From Winogradskyella endarachnes (lineage in GTDB: Bacteria; Bacteroidota; Bacteroidia; Flavobacteriales; Flavobacteriaceae): a DNA stretch of 64,000 bases. The translations under genes were made by a program, and so were the position numbers. The notes below the pieces were generated by a model. The model was not told the origin of the DNA and did not search any database. It saw nothing but the letters and a program-made list of their open reading frames with translations. Location of the stretch: NCBI RefSeq assembly GCF_009741275.1, contig NZ_WOWS01000002.1, positions 186,001 to 250,000 of the forward strand, read 5' to 3'. Shown in pieces: positions 27,071-35,696 of this stretch (its first letter is position 1; every line of letters begins with the position of its first letter).

Positions 27071-27700
27071 ATGAAATTGATCCTTAAATACTTCCCAAAT
27101 CTTAGCGAACATCAAATTCAACAATTTGAAGCTTTAGAAGCACTTTATAAAGACTGGAACAGCAAAATAAATGTAATTTCTAGAAAAGATATTGATGAGC
27201 TTTATTTAAGACATGTCTTACATTCCTTGGGTATTGCAAAGGTGATGAATTTTACGGATGGATCATCAATTCTAGATGTAGGTACAGGTGGCGGATTTCC
27301 GGGTGTACCTTTGGCTATACTATTTCCAGAATGTCATTTTCATTTGGTTGATAGTATTAACAAAAAGCTTAAAGTTATTAATGCTGTGACTGAGGCTATT
27401 GAGCTCACCAATGTAAAAACAACACATAGTAGAGTAGAGGCTATAAATGATACTTTCGATTTTATTGTAAGTAGGGCAGTTACCACAATGCCAGAATTTA
27501 CCACTTGGGTAAAAGGAAAAATAGCTAAAACCCAGAAAAACGAATTAAAAAACGGTATTCTCTATCTTAAAGGCGGTGATTTAACCGAAGAGTTAAAGCA
27601 ATATAAAACCGTAAAAGCGTATTTATTATCTGATTATTTTGAAGAACCATTTTTTGAAACAAAAAAAGTGATTCACTTACCGTTAAAGTATAAACCATAA
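27071..27700 (+). CDS. rsmG: 16S rRNA (guanine527-N7)-methyltransferase
   Basis: RsmG (GidB) methylates N7 of G527 in 16S rRNA with SAM; its loss gives low-level streptomycin resistance in many bacteria. The 209 residues are the family length. Motif I reads ILDVGTGGGFPGVPLAI. The upstream WNSKINVISRKD and HVLHSL segments are family hallmarks, followed by VDSINKKLKVI and FIVSRAVTTMPEF. A short hairpin (CCCTG/CAGGG, 27741-27754) lies 40 bases downstream and may end the transcript. Confidence 0.96.
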   Translation: MKLILKYFPNLSEHQIQQFEALEALYKDWNSKINVISRKDIDELYLRHVLHSLGIAKVMNFTDGSSILDVGTGGGFPGVPLAILFPECHFHLVDSINKKLKVINAVTEAIELTNVKTTHSRVEAINDTFDFIVSRAVTTMPEFTTWVKGKIAKTQKNELKNGILYLKGGDLTEELKQYKTVKAYLLSDYFEEPFFETKKVIHLPLKYKP

Positions 27701-27866
27701 AGTATATTAACAGCATAGTGGTTTTGCCTAACTCTAAAACCCCTGAAAACAGGGTGAATTAAAATCTTTTTAATCTCGAAATTTACACTCTCTAAATAGT
27801 AGTAATCGTTTTTTTAATGCATTAGCTATTAGTTTGTTAAAAATTAATTTAAATAATTAACCCATC

Positions 27867-30428
27867 ATGATTTTAAATTTTAAAAAAGGATTTCAATTTT
27901 ACATGCTGTTTGTTTTTGGTCTAATTCAGACTTTAAGCGCTCAGCAAGACACTATTTATTATGATATAGGTTGGAAAGAAACTATAAAAGACAGTGCTGC
28001 ATTTTACCGTCCTCCAATTAAAAAAGAAGGCGATTTATATAGAATTGTAGACTTTTATGTTTCAGGTCAGCCTCAAATGAGTGCCTTATCTAAAAATAAA
28101 GATACGGCCGTGTTTCATGGTGAAGTAACTTGGTATAATGAAGATGGTTCAATAAATCAAAGCGGTAACTATGAAAACAATAGATTAAATGGAGAATTTA
28201 TTTCATTTCTCGGTAAAAAGAAATTAATTGCTATCTATAAGAATGGTTATTTTATTAAAGGTGCAACTAATAGAGGTAGAGGACAAAGTAGTTTTTACAC
28301 AGAAATTAAGAACGATACAATTATAGATATTGTATATGATGGAGATATTAATGGTATTCGTTATGAAACCTATTCTTTAAAAAAAGGGCGTCGTTTTCTT
28401 TCAAAATATTATAATAAAAAAGGAGAACTAATAGCGGAGTTAAATGAAGCAGATAATGGTAATAGAAATGGTGCAGAAGTATTTTATTATTATCAGCCAA
28501 TGCGTGTTCAGCAAATTAGTTATTACCCTTTTGGTCAATATCTAGGTGAGACTTTTTACTATAGAAACGGACAGGTTAGAACTAAATTTGAGCAAAAACC
28601 AGAATTTAAAAAGAGTTTTTATACCCTTGAGGGTAAAGAATTAGGAAGTGTAACTTACACGCTTGATAATGGTTATTTAAAACCAAAAGCCGGAACAGAA
28701 TATCATTTTTCATATAGTTATAAAGCAGGTAGAGAAGGTGTTGTAATCTCTACAAAAACATTTGAGGATGCAAAATTAATTAAATATCAATTGTTTTACG
28801 ATAATGGAATTTTAAAATCTGAAACTACTTATAATAACAATACAAAAGAACTACAGGTTAGTTATAATAATAAAGGTGAGGAAATAGCCCGTATTAGGTA
28901 TAAAAATGATTATCCCTATACAGGTACAGAGATTATAGGTGATAAAACATCAACTTACAAGGAGGGAAAACTTATAAAGGAGGTGAGTTATTATCCAAAA
29001 ACTAAGATGGTTTTTTGTGAGAAGACTCAAGAGGCCGAAACTTATTTTAATAAAGAAGGTCTAATTATAGGAACTTTAGAGATAGATTATAAAAATAACT
29101 ATGCAAAAGCTTTAAACGGAAAACGATTTTATCCTGGTTATGATACAGAGTTTTCTAGCATTGAAACCTTTAAGGATGGTTATTTAATAGAAAGAACTAA
29201 CTACAGGCCTAAAACCTTAGAGGACAAAACAAAACAAATCTATAAGCGTACAGAGTATTATAAAAGTGGTACTTACGATAAAATTAGAGAAGTTGTTTAT
29301 TATAACAATGGCTCTAAACAAAGTGACATAACCTATAAAGGATACAATAAAACGTTAGGTAAATTTTATAATGAGAAGGAAGAACTTATAGGAACTTATG
29401 ATTATACAAAAAAAGATGGTGTTTTATATGAATTCTTCTATGAGTCTAATGTAATTCAAATTAGAAAAGAAGAAAAAAATGGAGCGTTAATTAAATTGAA
29501 AAAATACGATTATGGATTAAATAGAAGTTATAACCAAATAAACCCTGTTTTAATAGAAGAAATTGATGTAACATGTTGTTCTAAATATTACTCCAAAGAT
29601 GGTCAATTATTTGCAGAAGCAATTTATAAAGATGGTTTACCATGGAGTGGAACAATCTATGACTCTAGTTCTCGTATAAAATTAGACATCAAAAATGGGG
29701 TAAAAGATGGCATTTATGAAAAGTATAGTTACAATCAAAACCAAATATTAGAAAAAGGTCAGTATGTAAAAAATAAAAAAGATGGTGTTTTTAAAACATA
29801 TAACTCTAGAGGTGAATTGTTAAATACTAAGACCTATAAAAACGATTTGTTAAATGGAGAAGCTATTTATTATAATGATAAAGGGGAAATTGTTTCTACT
29901 CTAATATTTAAAGATGACAAACCTTTTGAAGGAAAAAAAATAATAAATAACAGTTATAATACCACACCAACAGAAGAAACCTTTAGTGACGGGTTTATAA
30001 CAAAAAAAGTATCTTATGATGAAAATGGTAAATGCGTTTCTAAATATGAAAATGGCGAAGAAGTAGAATCCATTGCATACTATAAAGATTCTAATAAAAA
30101 ACGACTAAAATATTCAGTAGATAAATATTATATAAATGGTGAAGTCATTAGGTACGATAAAAGCGGTACTGAACAAAACAAAGCTATTTTTAAAAATAAT
30201 AAATTAGAATCTGGTGTTGTTTATCTTTCTGGATCCATCGCTTATGATAATAATGTGAAATACATAATTTTAAGCAAACAAACAGATAAGTTAACAATTA
30301 AACTAATAGGTCATAATGACGAAACTATATTCTTTGCCAACCAGAATTTAAAAAAAGGGTATAGCGTTAATTATATAAATAAACTCGGAATCTATTTAGA
30401 TAATATTTCACCAAAATCATTGTATTAG
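27867..30428 (+). CDS. secreted MORN/YwqK-like repeat protein
   Basis: An 853-residue exported protein with a signal peptide (about 1-25, ending TLSAQQ). The body is made almost wholly of degenerate repeats of 20-25 residues, of the form Y-NG-----YK-G---G--Y, for example NGEAIYYNDKGEIVSTLIFKDD and DGVFKTYNSRGELLNTKTYKND. These match the MORN-variant (YwqK) repeats known in Bacteroidota, which stack into a long beta-sheet. The repeats are clearest near residues 50-120 and 580-700. There is no T9SS sorting domain, lipobox or enzyme motif, so it is probably periplasmic or released. It stands alone. Function unknown; the antitoxin label of some relatives is unsupported here. Confidence 0.75.
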   Translation: MILNFKKGFQFYMLFVFGLIQTLSAQQDTIYYDIGWKETIKDSAAFYRPPIKKEGDLYRIVDFYVSGQPQMSALSKNKDTAVFHGEVTWYNEDGSINQSGNYENNRLNGEFISFLGKKKLIAIYKNGYFIKGATNRGRGQSSFYTEIKNDTIIDIVYDGDINGIRYETYSLKKGRRFLSKYYNKKGELIAELNEADNGNRNGAEVFYYYQPMRVQQISYYPFGQYLGETFYYRNGQVRTKFEQKPEFKKSFYTLEGKELGSVTYTLDNGYLKPKAGTEYHFSYSYKAGREGVVISTKTFEDAKLIKYQLFYDNGILKSETTYNNNTKELQVSYNNKGEEIARIRYKNDYPYTGTEIIGDKTSTYKEGKLIKEVSYYPKTKMVFCEKTQEAETYFNKEGLIIGTLEIDYKNNYAKALNGKRFYPGYDTEFSSIETFKDGYLIERTNYRPKTLEDKTKQIYKRTEYYKSGTYDKIREVVYYNNGSKQSDITYKGYNKTLGKFYNEKEELIGTYDYTKKDGVLYEFFYESNVIQIRKEEKNGALIKLKKYDYGLNRSYNQINPVLIEEIDVTCCSKYYSKDGQLFAEAIYKDGLPWSGTIYDSSSRIKLDIKNGVKDGIYEKYSYNQNQILEKGQYVKNKKDGVFKTYNSRGELLNTKTYKNDLLNGEAIYYNDKGEIVSTLIFKDDKPFEGKKIINNSYNTTPTEETFSDGFITKKVSYDENGKCVSKYENGEEVESIAYYKDSNKKRLKYSVDKYYINGEVIRYDKSGTEQNKAIFKNNKLESGVVYLSGSIAYDNNVKYIILSKQTDKLTIKLIGHNDETIFFANQNLKKGYSVNYINKLGIYLDNISPKSLY

Positions 30429-30436
30429 AGGTAAAA

Positions 30437-30474
30437 ACAAAAAACCGTTTGAAAATAATCAAACGGTTTTTTTA
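30437..30474. terminator. bidirectional terminator
   Basis: A perfect 12-bp stem (AAAACCGTTTGA 30441-30452, TCAAACGGTTTT 30459-30470) flanked by A and T runs, between two convergent genes. Confidence 0.85.
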
Positions 30475-30494
30475 TTAGTGAGGTTGAGGTATTA

Positions 30495-31229
30495 TTATTT
30501 CTTTATAATTTTTTTTGTGATGGTGTTACCAGAATTATTTGTGAATCTAATAATATAAGGTTGAGCGCTTAAATTAGAAATGTCTATAGTATCAGTTCCA
30601 GATACAATATTATCTTGCTTTACGTTACGTCCAAGTAAGTCAAATATTTCAACGGATAAATCTTCATTAGAAGACACGTTTAATTCATTATTAGCACTTG
30701 TAGGGTAAACTTCTAACGTAGATAATTCAGAACCTTCTATGCTTAAACTAGAATCGTAACTATAAGTAATTGTTAAAGGTGTTCCTATAGGAAAAGCACC
30801 TGCTGCGTCATAGGCCTGAAATCTGAATGTCCAACTCATAGCTTGTGTTGTTCCGCTCGGGTTTAAATTCCATAAACTGTTTCCGGCACTATTAGTAGAT
30901 CCAACGGAAATGGGTGCTGGAGTATTTGGGTAACCACTATTTAAAGATACATCATTTAAGCATACACCGTTAAAACATAGTTGAAAGTTAGAACCATCTG
31001 TACCTACAAGGTTGTCTACAAATATCCTCATAGATATGTCTTCTGTAGATGTATTTGTAACATCAAATTTAAAATTGCAAGGGTCAGAATAGCCACAGCT
31101 AGCTTCAGAGAAAGATAACACTTGTCCTTCGGTTAAGGTACTGTTGTCGCTTTGATTCTTTACTTCAAATTGAGCAAAAGATATATATGAAGTTAGAATG
31201 AAGCTCATTAAAAGTAATTTTTTTTTCAT
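30495..31229 (-). CDS. T9SS-secreted protein with paired cysteines and sorting domain
   Basis: A 244-residue type IX cargo: signal peptide (1-20, ending SYISFAQ), a beta-sandwich of about 140 residues, and a type A C-terminal sorting domain (about 170-244, VYPTSANNELNV to TKKIIKK). The only cysteines are two close pairs: Cys45-x5-Cys51 and Cys85-x4-Cys90, the latter reading CFNGVC. The frame is open upstream to 31277, but that would begin inside the TATATTTG box at 31275-31282. The start at 31229 gives a proper signal peptide. It is the most distal gene of the Omp28/TlpA block and transcribed from its own box. Likely substrate or companion of the neighbouring thiol-redox proteins (inference). 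Confidence 0.8.
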   Translation of the reverse strand: MKKKLLLMSFILTSYISFAQFEVKNQSDNSTLTEGQVLSFSEASCGYSDPCNFKFDVTNTSTEDISMRIFVDNLVGTDGSNFQLCFNGVCLNDVSLNSGYPNTPAPISVGSTNSAGNSLWNLNPSGTTQAMSWTFRFQAYDAAGAFPIGTPLTITYSYDSSLSIEGSELSTLEVYPTSANNELNVSSNEDLSVEIFDLLGRNVKQDNIVSGTDTIDISNLSAQPYIIRFTNNSGNTITKKIIKK

Positions 31230-31274
31230 AATATTTAATTTAAAAATTTTTATAAATCGGGTACAGGTTGTTTT

Positions 31275-31282
31275 CAAATATA
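31275..31282 (-). promoter_or_regulatory. -7 box TATATTTG of the small T9SS cargo gene
   Basis: Perfect TAnnTTTG match 45 bases upstream of the chosen start codon, excluding the longer reading frame. Confidence 0.6.
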
Positions 31283-31305
31283 CGCGATCTTGTACTTAAA
31301 AATGA

Positions 31306-31340
31306 AAAGGGAAGTACCATATTGCTATATACTTCCCTTT
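31306..31340 (-). terminator. terminator of the Omp28-CTD gene
   Basis: A perfect 11-bp stem (AAAGGGAAGTA 31306-31316, TACTTCCCTTT 31330-31340) followed by a T-rich stretch on the minus strand. Confidence 0.75.
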
Positions 31341-31359
31341 GTATTTAGTTTTTTAGGTT

Positions 31360-33279
31360 TTATTTATTTACAATAAATTTAGAACTATAAGATCTATTTC
31401 CATCATTAATATGCATAACATAATGTCCTGCATTTAAATTAGATATTGGTAATTCTATGTTTTGAATTCCAAATAAACCTTCATAATTAGTGTTGATAAC
31501 AGTTCTACCTAACATATCTGTAACCGTTACATTGTAGTCTCCATTACTTTCTTGAAATGAAATATTTATTCTATCCTTAGCAGGATTAGGATGTATTTTA
31601 ATAGAGTCTATTCCTGATACTTCTTCTACACTCAGTGCTTCGGCAATAGTGGCTTGTTTGGCTCCAACTACGCTTCCATCCGTAGCATCTAATAATACGG
31701 CTACAATATGAATATTTGATTCCGTACTTGTAGTTGGTATTGTGTAGTTAAAATTATAAGAAGCACTGTCTCCGTTATTAATAATTGATGGAACAGAGTT
31801 TTCTTGACCATAGAAACCTCCAAGTAAAGCTATACCTACGTGGTTATAAACCATTTGTGTTGCTGGTACTGGGTCACCTAAGTTTTCATAACCTCCCATT
31901 ACTCCATTTGCACCTCCAGCATAATAATTAACTTGGTCATAATCTTGATTGTTAGTATTGGTTCCGTCTCCAGTACCTGTAACACCATCTTCAGTAATTA
32001 TAACACCTAATCTAAAATTGGCATTACTGAAGTTTGAGTAGAAATTACTTTGTGCTGAAATGATTAAATCATTACCATTTTGAGTGGCTCCTATTGATAA
32101 ATCTACAGGTACTATTTCAGTATTTAATGCGTCATAAATAGCTTGTAAATTTGCTTGTGAAGGATTAACGTCTCCATATTTACGATCTACAGCACCACTT
32201 GGATAGCCAGAGATATAATTTCCAATTCCTGCATCATATTCAGTTAATACCATTGGGTCAGCGTTATGTACAGCTACACCCACAACTGTATTTGGATACG
32301 TAGAAGTCATGTAATCTAAACCAACAGCACCTCTAGGACACCAACCACACCATGTCCCGGTAGCTTCTTCAATAAATACGGCTTTAATTCCAGATTGAGA
32401 TACGGTGTTAAAATCAGTATTTAATGAATTATTAGAACTATCACCATCCATACTGCTATTAACATTATTTATAGTTACAGAAATGTTTTTTTCTTCTACT
32501 GTACTATAGTTAACTGGCGTTGTGTGATTAACTGTTTCTGTTGCACCTGGAGCAATGTTAACGGTGAAGTTTTCAGAATAAGTATTGGTGCCATCACTCC
32601 ATGACACATCTAGAGAGGTTATAGTTGAAATACCATTGTTAAATACGTCAAAAGATAATAAGTTGTCTGTTGATATAAGTGCGTATCTGTTAAGACTAAC
32701 GTTTTCTAATTCAGCATCTAAATTTAGAGGAGACCTTACTTCTATGTCATCAATTACCCAATTGTCACCATCATCATTATAGTGTACAAAAGCAATATAA
32801 ACCATCATGCCGTCATAAGCAGATAAATCAACAGATTGAAGTGTCCATCCACTACCAATATTAGCTTCTGTGTAACTGGCAACAGTTGTAAAGTCAGCAT
32901 GGGTAGTTTGTGAGGTTGTAGACACTTTTACTTCATAGGTAGAACCGTAATTTGTAGAGGTATACGTTTCTGTTGAATAGAAACGTAATTCAGCATTTGT
33001 AGCCGATGTTAAATCAATTTGACTGGTAACCAACCAATCTTCAGCTATTCCTACAGCAACATTTTCGTAAATGTTTGCAGCTGCGTATGTACCTGTATTT
33101 GGATACGTTACTTGAATCCAATCATTTGCAGTACCTACACCATTTGTTCCCATGAAGGAAGTCCATCCTGTAGGCGGAAAAGAGGCGCCTTCAAAACCTT
33201 CTGTAAAAATTGTTTGTGCGGTTGCTAACTGGGAAAGCGTTAAACAAAGCAGAAGAGAAAGAGTAATTTTTTTAATCAT
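31360..33279 (-). CDS. Omp28-family T9SS cargo with MAM-like domain
   Basis: A 639-residue exported protein. Signal peptide 1-22. A choice-of-anchor/MAM-like jelly roll follows (about 23-184, EGFEGASFPPTGWT to NWVIDDIEV). A CARDB-like beta domain spans about 185-290. An Omp28 thioredoxin-like domain covers about 297-545, with the redox motif EEATGTWCGWCPRG (Cys311, Cys314). The type A sorting domain is about 556-639 (HPNPAKDRINISF to SSKFIVNK). It should be carried over the outer membrane by the T9SS and attached to the surface. The CGWC pair suggests thiol-disulfide chemistry outside the cell. It lies downstream of the DUF6029 barrel gene but has its own box and terminator. Confidence 0.85.
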   Translation of the reverse strand: MIKKITLSLLLCLTLSQLATAQTIFTEGFEGASFPPTGWTSFMGTNGVGTANDWIQVTYPNTGTYAAANIYENVAVGIAEDWLVTSQIDLTSATNAELRFYSTETYTSTNYGSTYEVKVSTTSQTTHADFTTVASYTEANIGSGWTLQSVDLSAYDGMMVYIAFVHYNDDGDNWVIDDIEVRSPLNLDAELENVSLNRYALISTDNLLSFDVFNNGISTITSLDVSWSDGTNTYSENFTVNIAPGATETVNHTTPVNYSTVEEKNISVTINNVNSSMDGDSSNNSLNTDFNTVSQSGIKAVFIEEATGTWCGWCPRGAVGLDYMTSTYPNTVVGVAVHNADPMVLTEYDAGIGNYISGYPSGAVDRKYGDVNPSQANLQAIYDALNTEIVPVDLSIGATQNGNDLIISAQSNFYSNFSNANFRLGVIITEDGVTGTGDGTNTNNQDYDQVNYYAGGANGVMGGYENLGDPVPATQMVYNHVGIALLGGFYGQENSVPSIINNGDSASYNFNYTIPTTSTESNIHIVAVLLDATDGSVVGAKQATIAEALSVEEVSGIDSIKIHPNPAKDRINISFQESNGDYNVTVTDMLGRTVINTNYEGLFGIQNIELPISNLNAGHYVMHINDGNRSYSSKFIVNK

Positions 33280-33346
33280 AGTTGGAAGATTTAATTAAAG
33301 TTTTGTTAAAATTGATTTTTCAATATAGCTAAATGTGTAATTGGGA

Positions 33347-33354
33347 CAAAGTTA
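33347..33354 (-). promoter_or_regulatory. -7 box TAACTTTG of the Omp28-CTD gene
   Basis: Perfect TAnnTTTG match, 67 bases upstream of the start codon and after the DUF6029 terminator. Confidence 0.55.
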
Positions 33355-33365
33355 TGGTATAAAAA

Positions 33366-33393
33366 AAACGATATTCAGTTATGAATATCGTTT
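33366..33393 (-). terminator. terminator of the TlpA-DUF6029 operon
   Basis: A perfect 12-bp stem (AAACGATATTCA 33366-33377, TGAATATCGTTT 33382-33393) followed by a T run on the minus strand. Confidence 0.85.
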
Positions 33394-33417
33394 AAGTGTT
33401 GTTTTTAATAGATGTAA

Positions 33418-35070
33418 TTAAAAGGCGATTGTTAAGTTTGCACTTAAACCTGTATTTTCTGGTACAAATCTACACACGCCTCCAATACAAATAAGTCCGC
33501 CTCGTTGTCTTCCGTAATTAAGTCCTAATCTTGTGTTCCCTTTACTGTAACTTCCTCCTAAACTATAGTAATGAATTTTATTATCTCCACCGTAATTCCA
33601 ATTATCAGCAGCGTAAACGGCTAAACGCGTGGAGAAATTATATTCTAAAACTCCAGCTGCCCAATTTTTACGATCGTCATCACTCCATAAATGTTGTGCT
33701 ACAATGCGTAAGGCTTTTCCGTTATCAAAACGTCTTGTAGATTCAACTACACCAATGTTTGCTAGAATAGAACTATTTCCTAAAGGGCCACCTTCTACTA
33801 CGCCTTTATCTACGATTACATTTTGATAAGTTAGTACTGAGCTCCATTTTTTAGACCATTTCTTCTTAATTTCTAAATTAAAATCTCTAAACAATTGATG
33901 ACCTTTACCTATAAATTTAGCTTTATACCAACGGTTTTCAATATTGTATTCAGCATCTAATCCGCCCCAATAAGAAAAATTAGCAGCTAGTTTTGTGCCA
34001 TATTTCCCACCTAAAGTAGTTCCTTTTTTAAATGAATAATACAAATCTATTTGTGTGCCAACTTCACCAGAACGTTGATCAAACGATTCTATTATTAATC
34101 TTGGTTGAGGATTATATACGTAAATGTTTGTTAATAGGTAATCTTGTTGTTTGGTTAAACCAGGGACATAATTAAGAACTTGTTGATTGTAAATATTACC
34201 TTCTGCTAATCTATCAGAATAAAAACTAAAATTTTCTAATCTTCTAAATGTGGCATTAATACCTAATCCTTTTTTAGCGTAACCTGCGTTTACTTGTAAA
34301 GCTGTACCGTCATATAATTTATTAGAAGATAGAACACCTTCATTAGCGATGGCATCAGGATCTTTAATTACAGCTTCAACACCAGCGTAAAAGTTATTAA
34401 GGATAAAATCTAATCGTCCACTATAGGCACCAACCGTAGATGGTAATGCTTCATTTCCATTAGTGTCTTGGTTTCTGGCTACATAGCTCGCACCAAGTTG
34501 AATATCTACAGTTTCAATATTTAGTGCATCACTTAAACTTAGTTCGGTGTCTAAACCTTGTATCGTTCCTTCAGATTCTTCAAAGCCATGACGTTGTTTC
34601 CCAAAAACACCTTTAATACTTAAATCTTCAGTTACATCTACTTTTATGTTTAATCCTTTTAGGGCATTGTTTAATCCAAGTTGTCTATCTTCCCAGGATC
34701 TTAAAATTAAGCCACTTCCAAATTGTTCATAAAAATATCCACCCGTAATATCCAAGCTTTTATCTTTATAGTTAACATAGTAGGTAGCAATTTCATTTTG
34801 ATTATCAAAGATAGGATCATATCCTAATAGAGCGGATGGTAAATAAGATTCATATTGAACACCTGCGGTAAAATTACCTAAGTTATAGTTTAATAGCACA
34901 TAATTATTTGCTCTAAATTGGTCGTCTGGTGCTAAAAAATTAATGCCTTCATCTGTTTGAAGCCATTGCGAGTTAGATTCTAGTCCACCATAAAAATTAC
35001 CCGATTCTTGAGCTGCTATAAAGTTTAGATTTAAAAATAGCGTAGCTAGAATGATTATTTTTTTCATCAT
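33418..35070 (-). CDS. DUF6029-type outer-membrane beta-barrel with a single cysteine pair
   Basis: A 550-residue protein with signal peptide MMKKIIILATLFLNLNFIAAQ, then alternating amphipathic strands throughout and a terminal phenylalanine (SANLTIAF), the usual ending of BAM-assembled barrels. I assign it to DUF6029 from memory of similar genes beside tlpA and Omp28 genes. The mature protein has only two cysteines, Cys528 and Cys533, in ICIGGVCRF just before the last strand, so they should sit in the final loop or turn and can form a disulfide. It follows tlpA by 35 bases in the same operon. Role unknown; transport or anchoring for the thiol-redox block is an inference. Confidence 0.78.
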   Translation of the reverse strand: MMKKIIILATLFLNLNFIAAQESGNFYGGLESNSQWLQTDEGINFLAPDDQFRANNYVLLNYNLGNFTAGVQYESYLPSALLGYDPIFDNQNEIATYYVNYKDKSLDITGGYFYEQFGSGLILRSWEDRQLGLNNALKGLNIKVDVTEDLSIKGVFGKQRHGFEESEGTIQGLDTELSLSDALNIETVDIQLGASYVARNQDTNGNEALPSTVGAYSGRLDFILNNFYAGVEAVIKDPDAIANEGVLSSNKLYDGTALQVNAGYAKKGLGINATFRRLENFSFYSDRLAEGNIYNQQVLNYVPGLTKQQDYLLTNIYVYNPQPRLIIESFDQRSGEVGTQIDLYYSFKKGTTLGGKYGTKLAANFSYWGGLDAEYNIENRWYKAKFIGKGHQLFRDFNLEIKKKWSKKWSSVLTYQNVIVDKGVVEGGPLGNSSILANIGVVESTRRFDNGKALRIVAQHLWSDDDRKNWAAGVLEYNFSTRLAVYAADNWNYGGDNKIHYYSLGGSYSKGNTRLGLNYGRQRGGLICIGGVCRFVPENTGLSANLTIAF

Positions 35071-35105
35071 AAATTGGTTGTGGTTAGCGGTAAGAGGAAG
35101 AGGTT

Positions 35106-35594
35106 TTAGTCGTTAGAAAGCTCTTTGATTTTTTCAAATAATTCTGATTCTGCACCAGGACTATAACCAGAGTGTTCATAAACTATTTTACCATCTTTAA
35201 CTAAAATGGTTAAAGGTATACTTGATGCATTTAAAGCGCGTTTTAGGTCGCTATTAGTATCTAATAAAACAGTGTAATCCCAATCTTTACCATTTACTAA
35301 AGATTTAACGCGTTTTATAGTTCTGCTATCATCTACAGAAACAGCTAAAAGTTCTACGTTAGTTTCCTCTTGCCATTCATCGTAAACATCATTAATAGCA
35401 TCTAATTCTTTTAAGCATGGTACACACCATGTTGCCCATAGTGAAACAATGGTGATACCATCTTCATTTGTAGCATCAATTAAATTAATAGATTTACCTT
35501 CAATTGTTGTTAGGTCTGCATTAGGCAAGTCGTTTTGAGCAATAGTTGAGAAGCTGATTATTGCAAAGCAAAAAAATAGAATTTGTTTTTTCAT
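35106..35594 (-). CDS. TlpA-family periplasmic thioredoxin
   Basis: A 162-residue exported thiol-disulfide protein. Signal peptide 1-20 (ISFSTIAQ), then a TlpA/AhpC-like thioredoxin fold with active site WATWCVPC (Cys57, Cys60) and the cis-proline in SSIPLTILV. The segment between carries the family's SVDDSR insertion. The CVPC form is typical of reducing TlpA/ResA proteins, which keep cytochrome or other envelope cysteines reduced. Here the downstream gene is an outer-membrane barrel with one cysteine pair, and two Omp28 proteins with CGxC motifs flank the operon. It is divergent from the Omp28 lipoprotein gene. Confidence 0.92.
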   Translation of the reverse strand: MKKQILFFCFAIISFSTIAQNDLPNADLTTIEGKSINLIDATNEDGITIVSLWATWCVPCLKELDAINDVYDEWQEETNVELLAVSVDDSRTIKRVKSLVNGKDWDYTVLLDTNSDLKRALNASSIPLTILVKDGKIVYEHSGYSPGAESELFEKIKELSND

Positions 35595-35640
35595 AATTAA
35601 ATCTTGGAAAATTGATACACAATATTAGTTAAATTTTTGT

Positions 35641-35648
35641 CAAAAGTA
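35641..35648 (-). promoter_or_regulatory. -7 box TACTTTTG of the TlpA-DUF6029 operon
   Basis: Perfect TAnnTTTG match, 46 bases upstream of the tlpA start codon in the 102-base divergent spacer. Confidence 0.55.
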
Positions 35649-35696
35649 TCGTTGTTCTAAAAATTAATTAATTTAGCGAAAAACAATACTATTACT

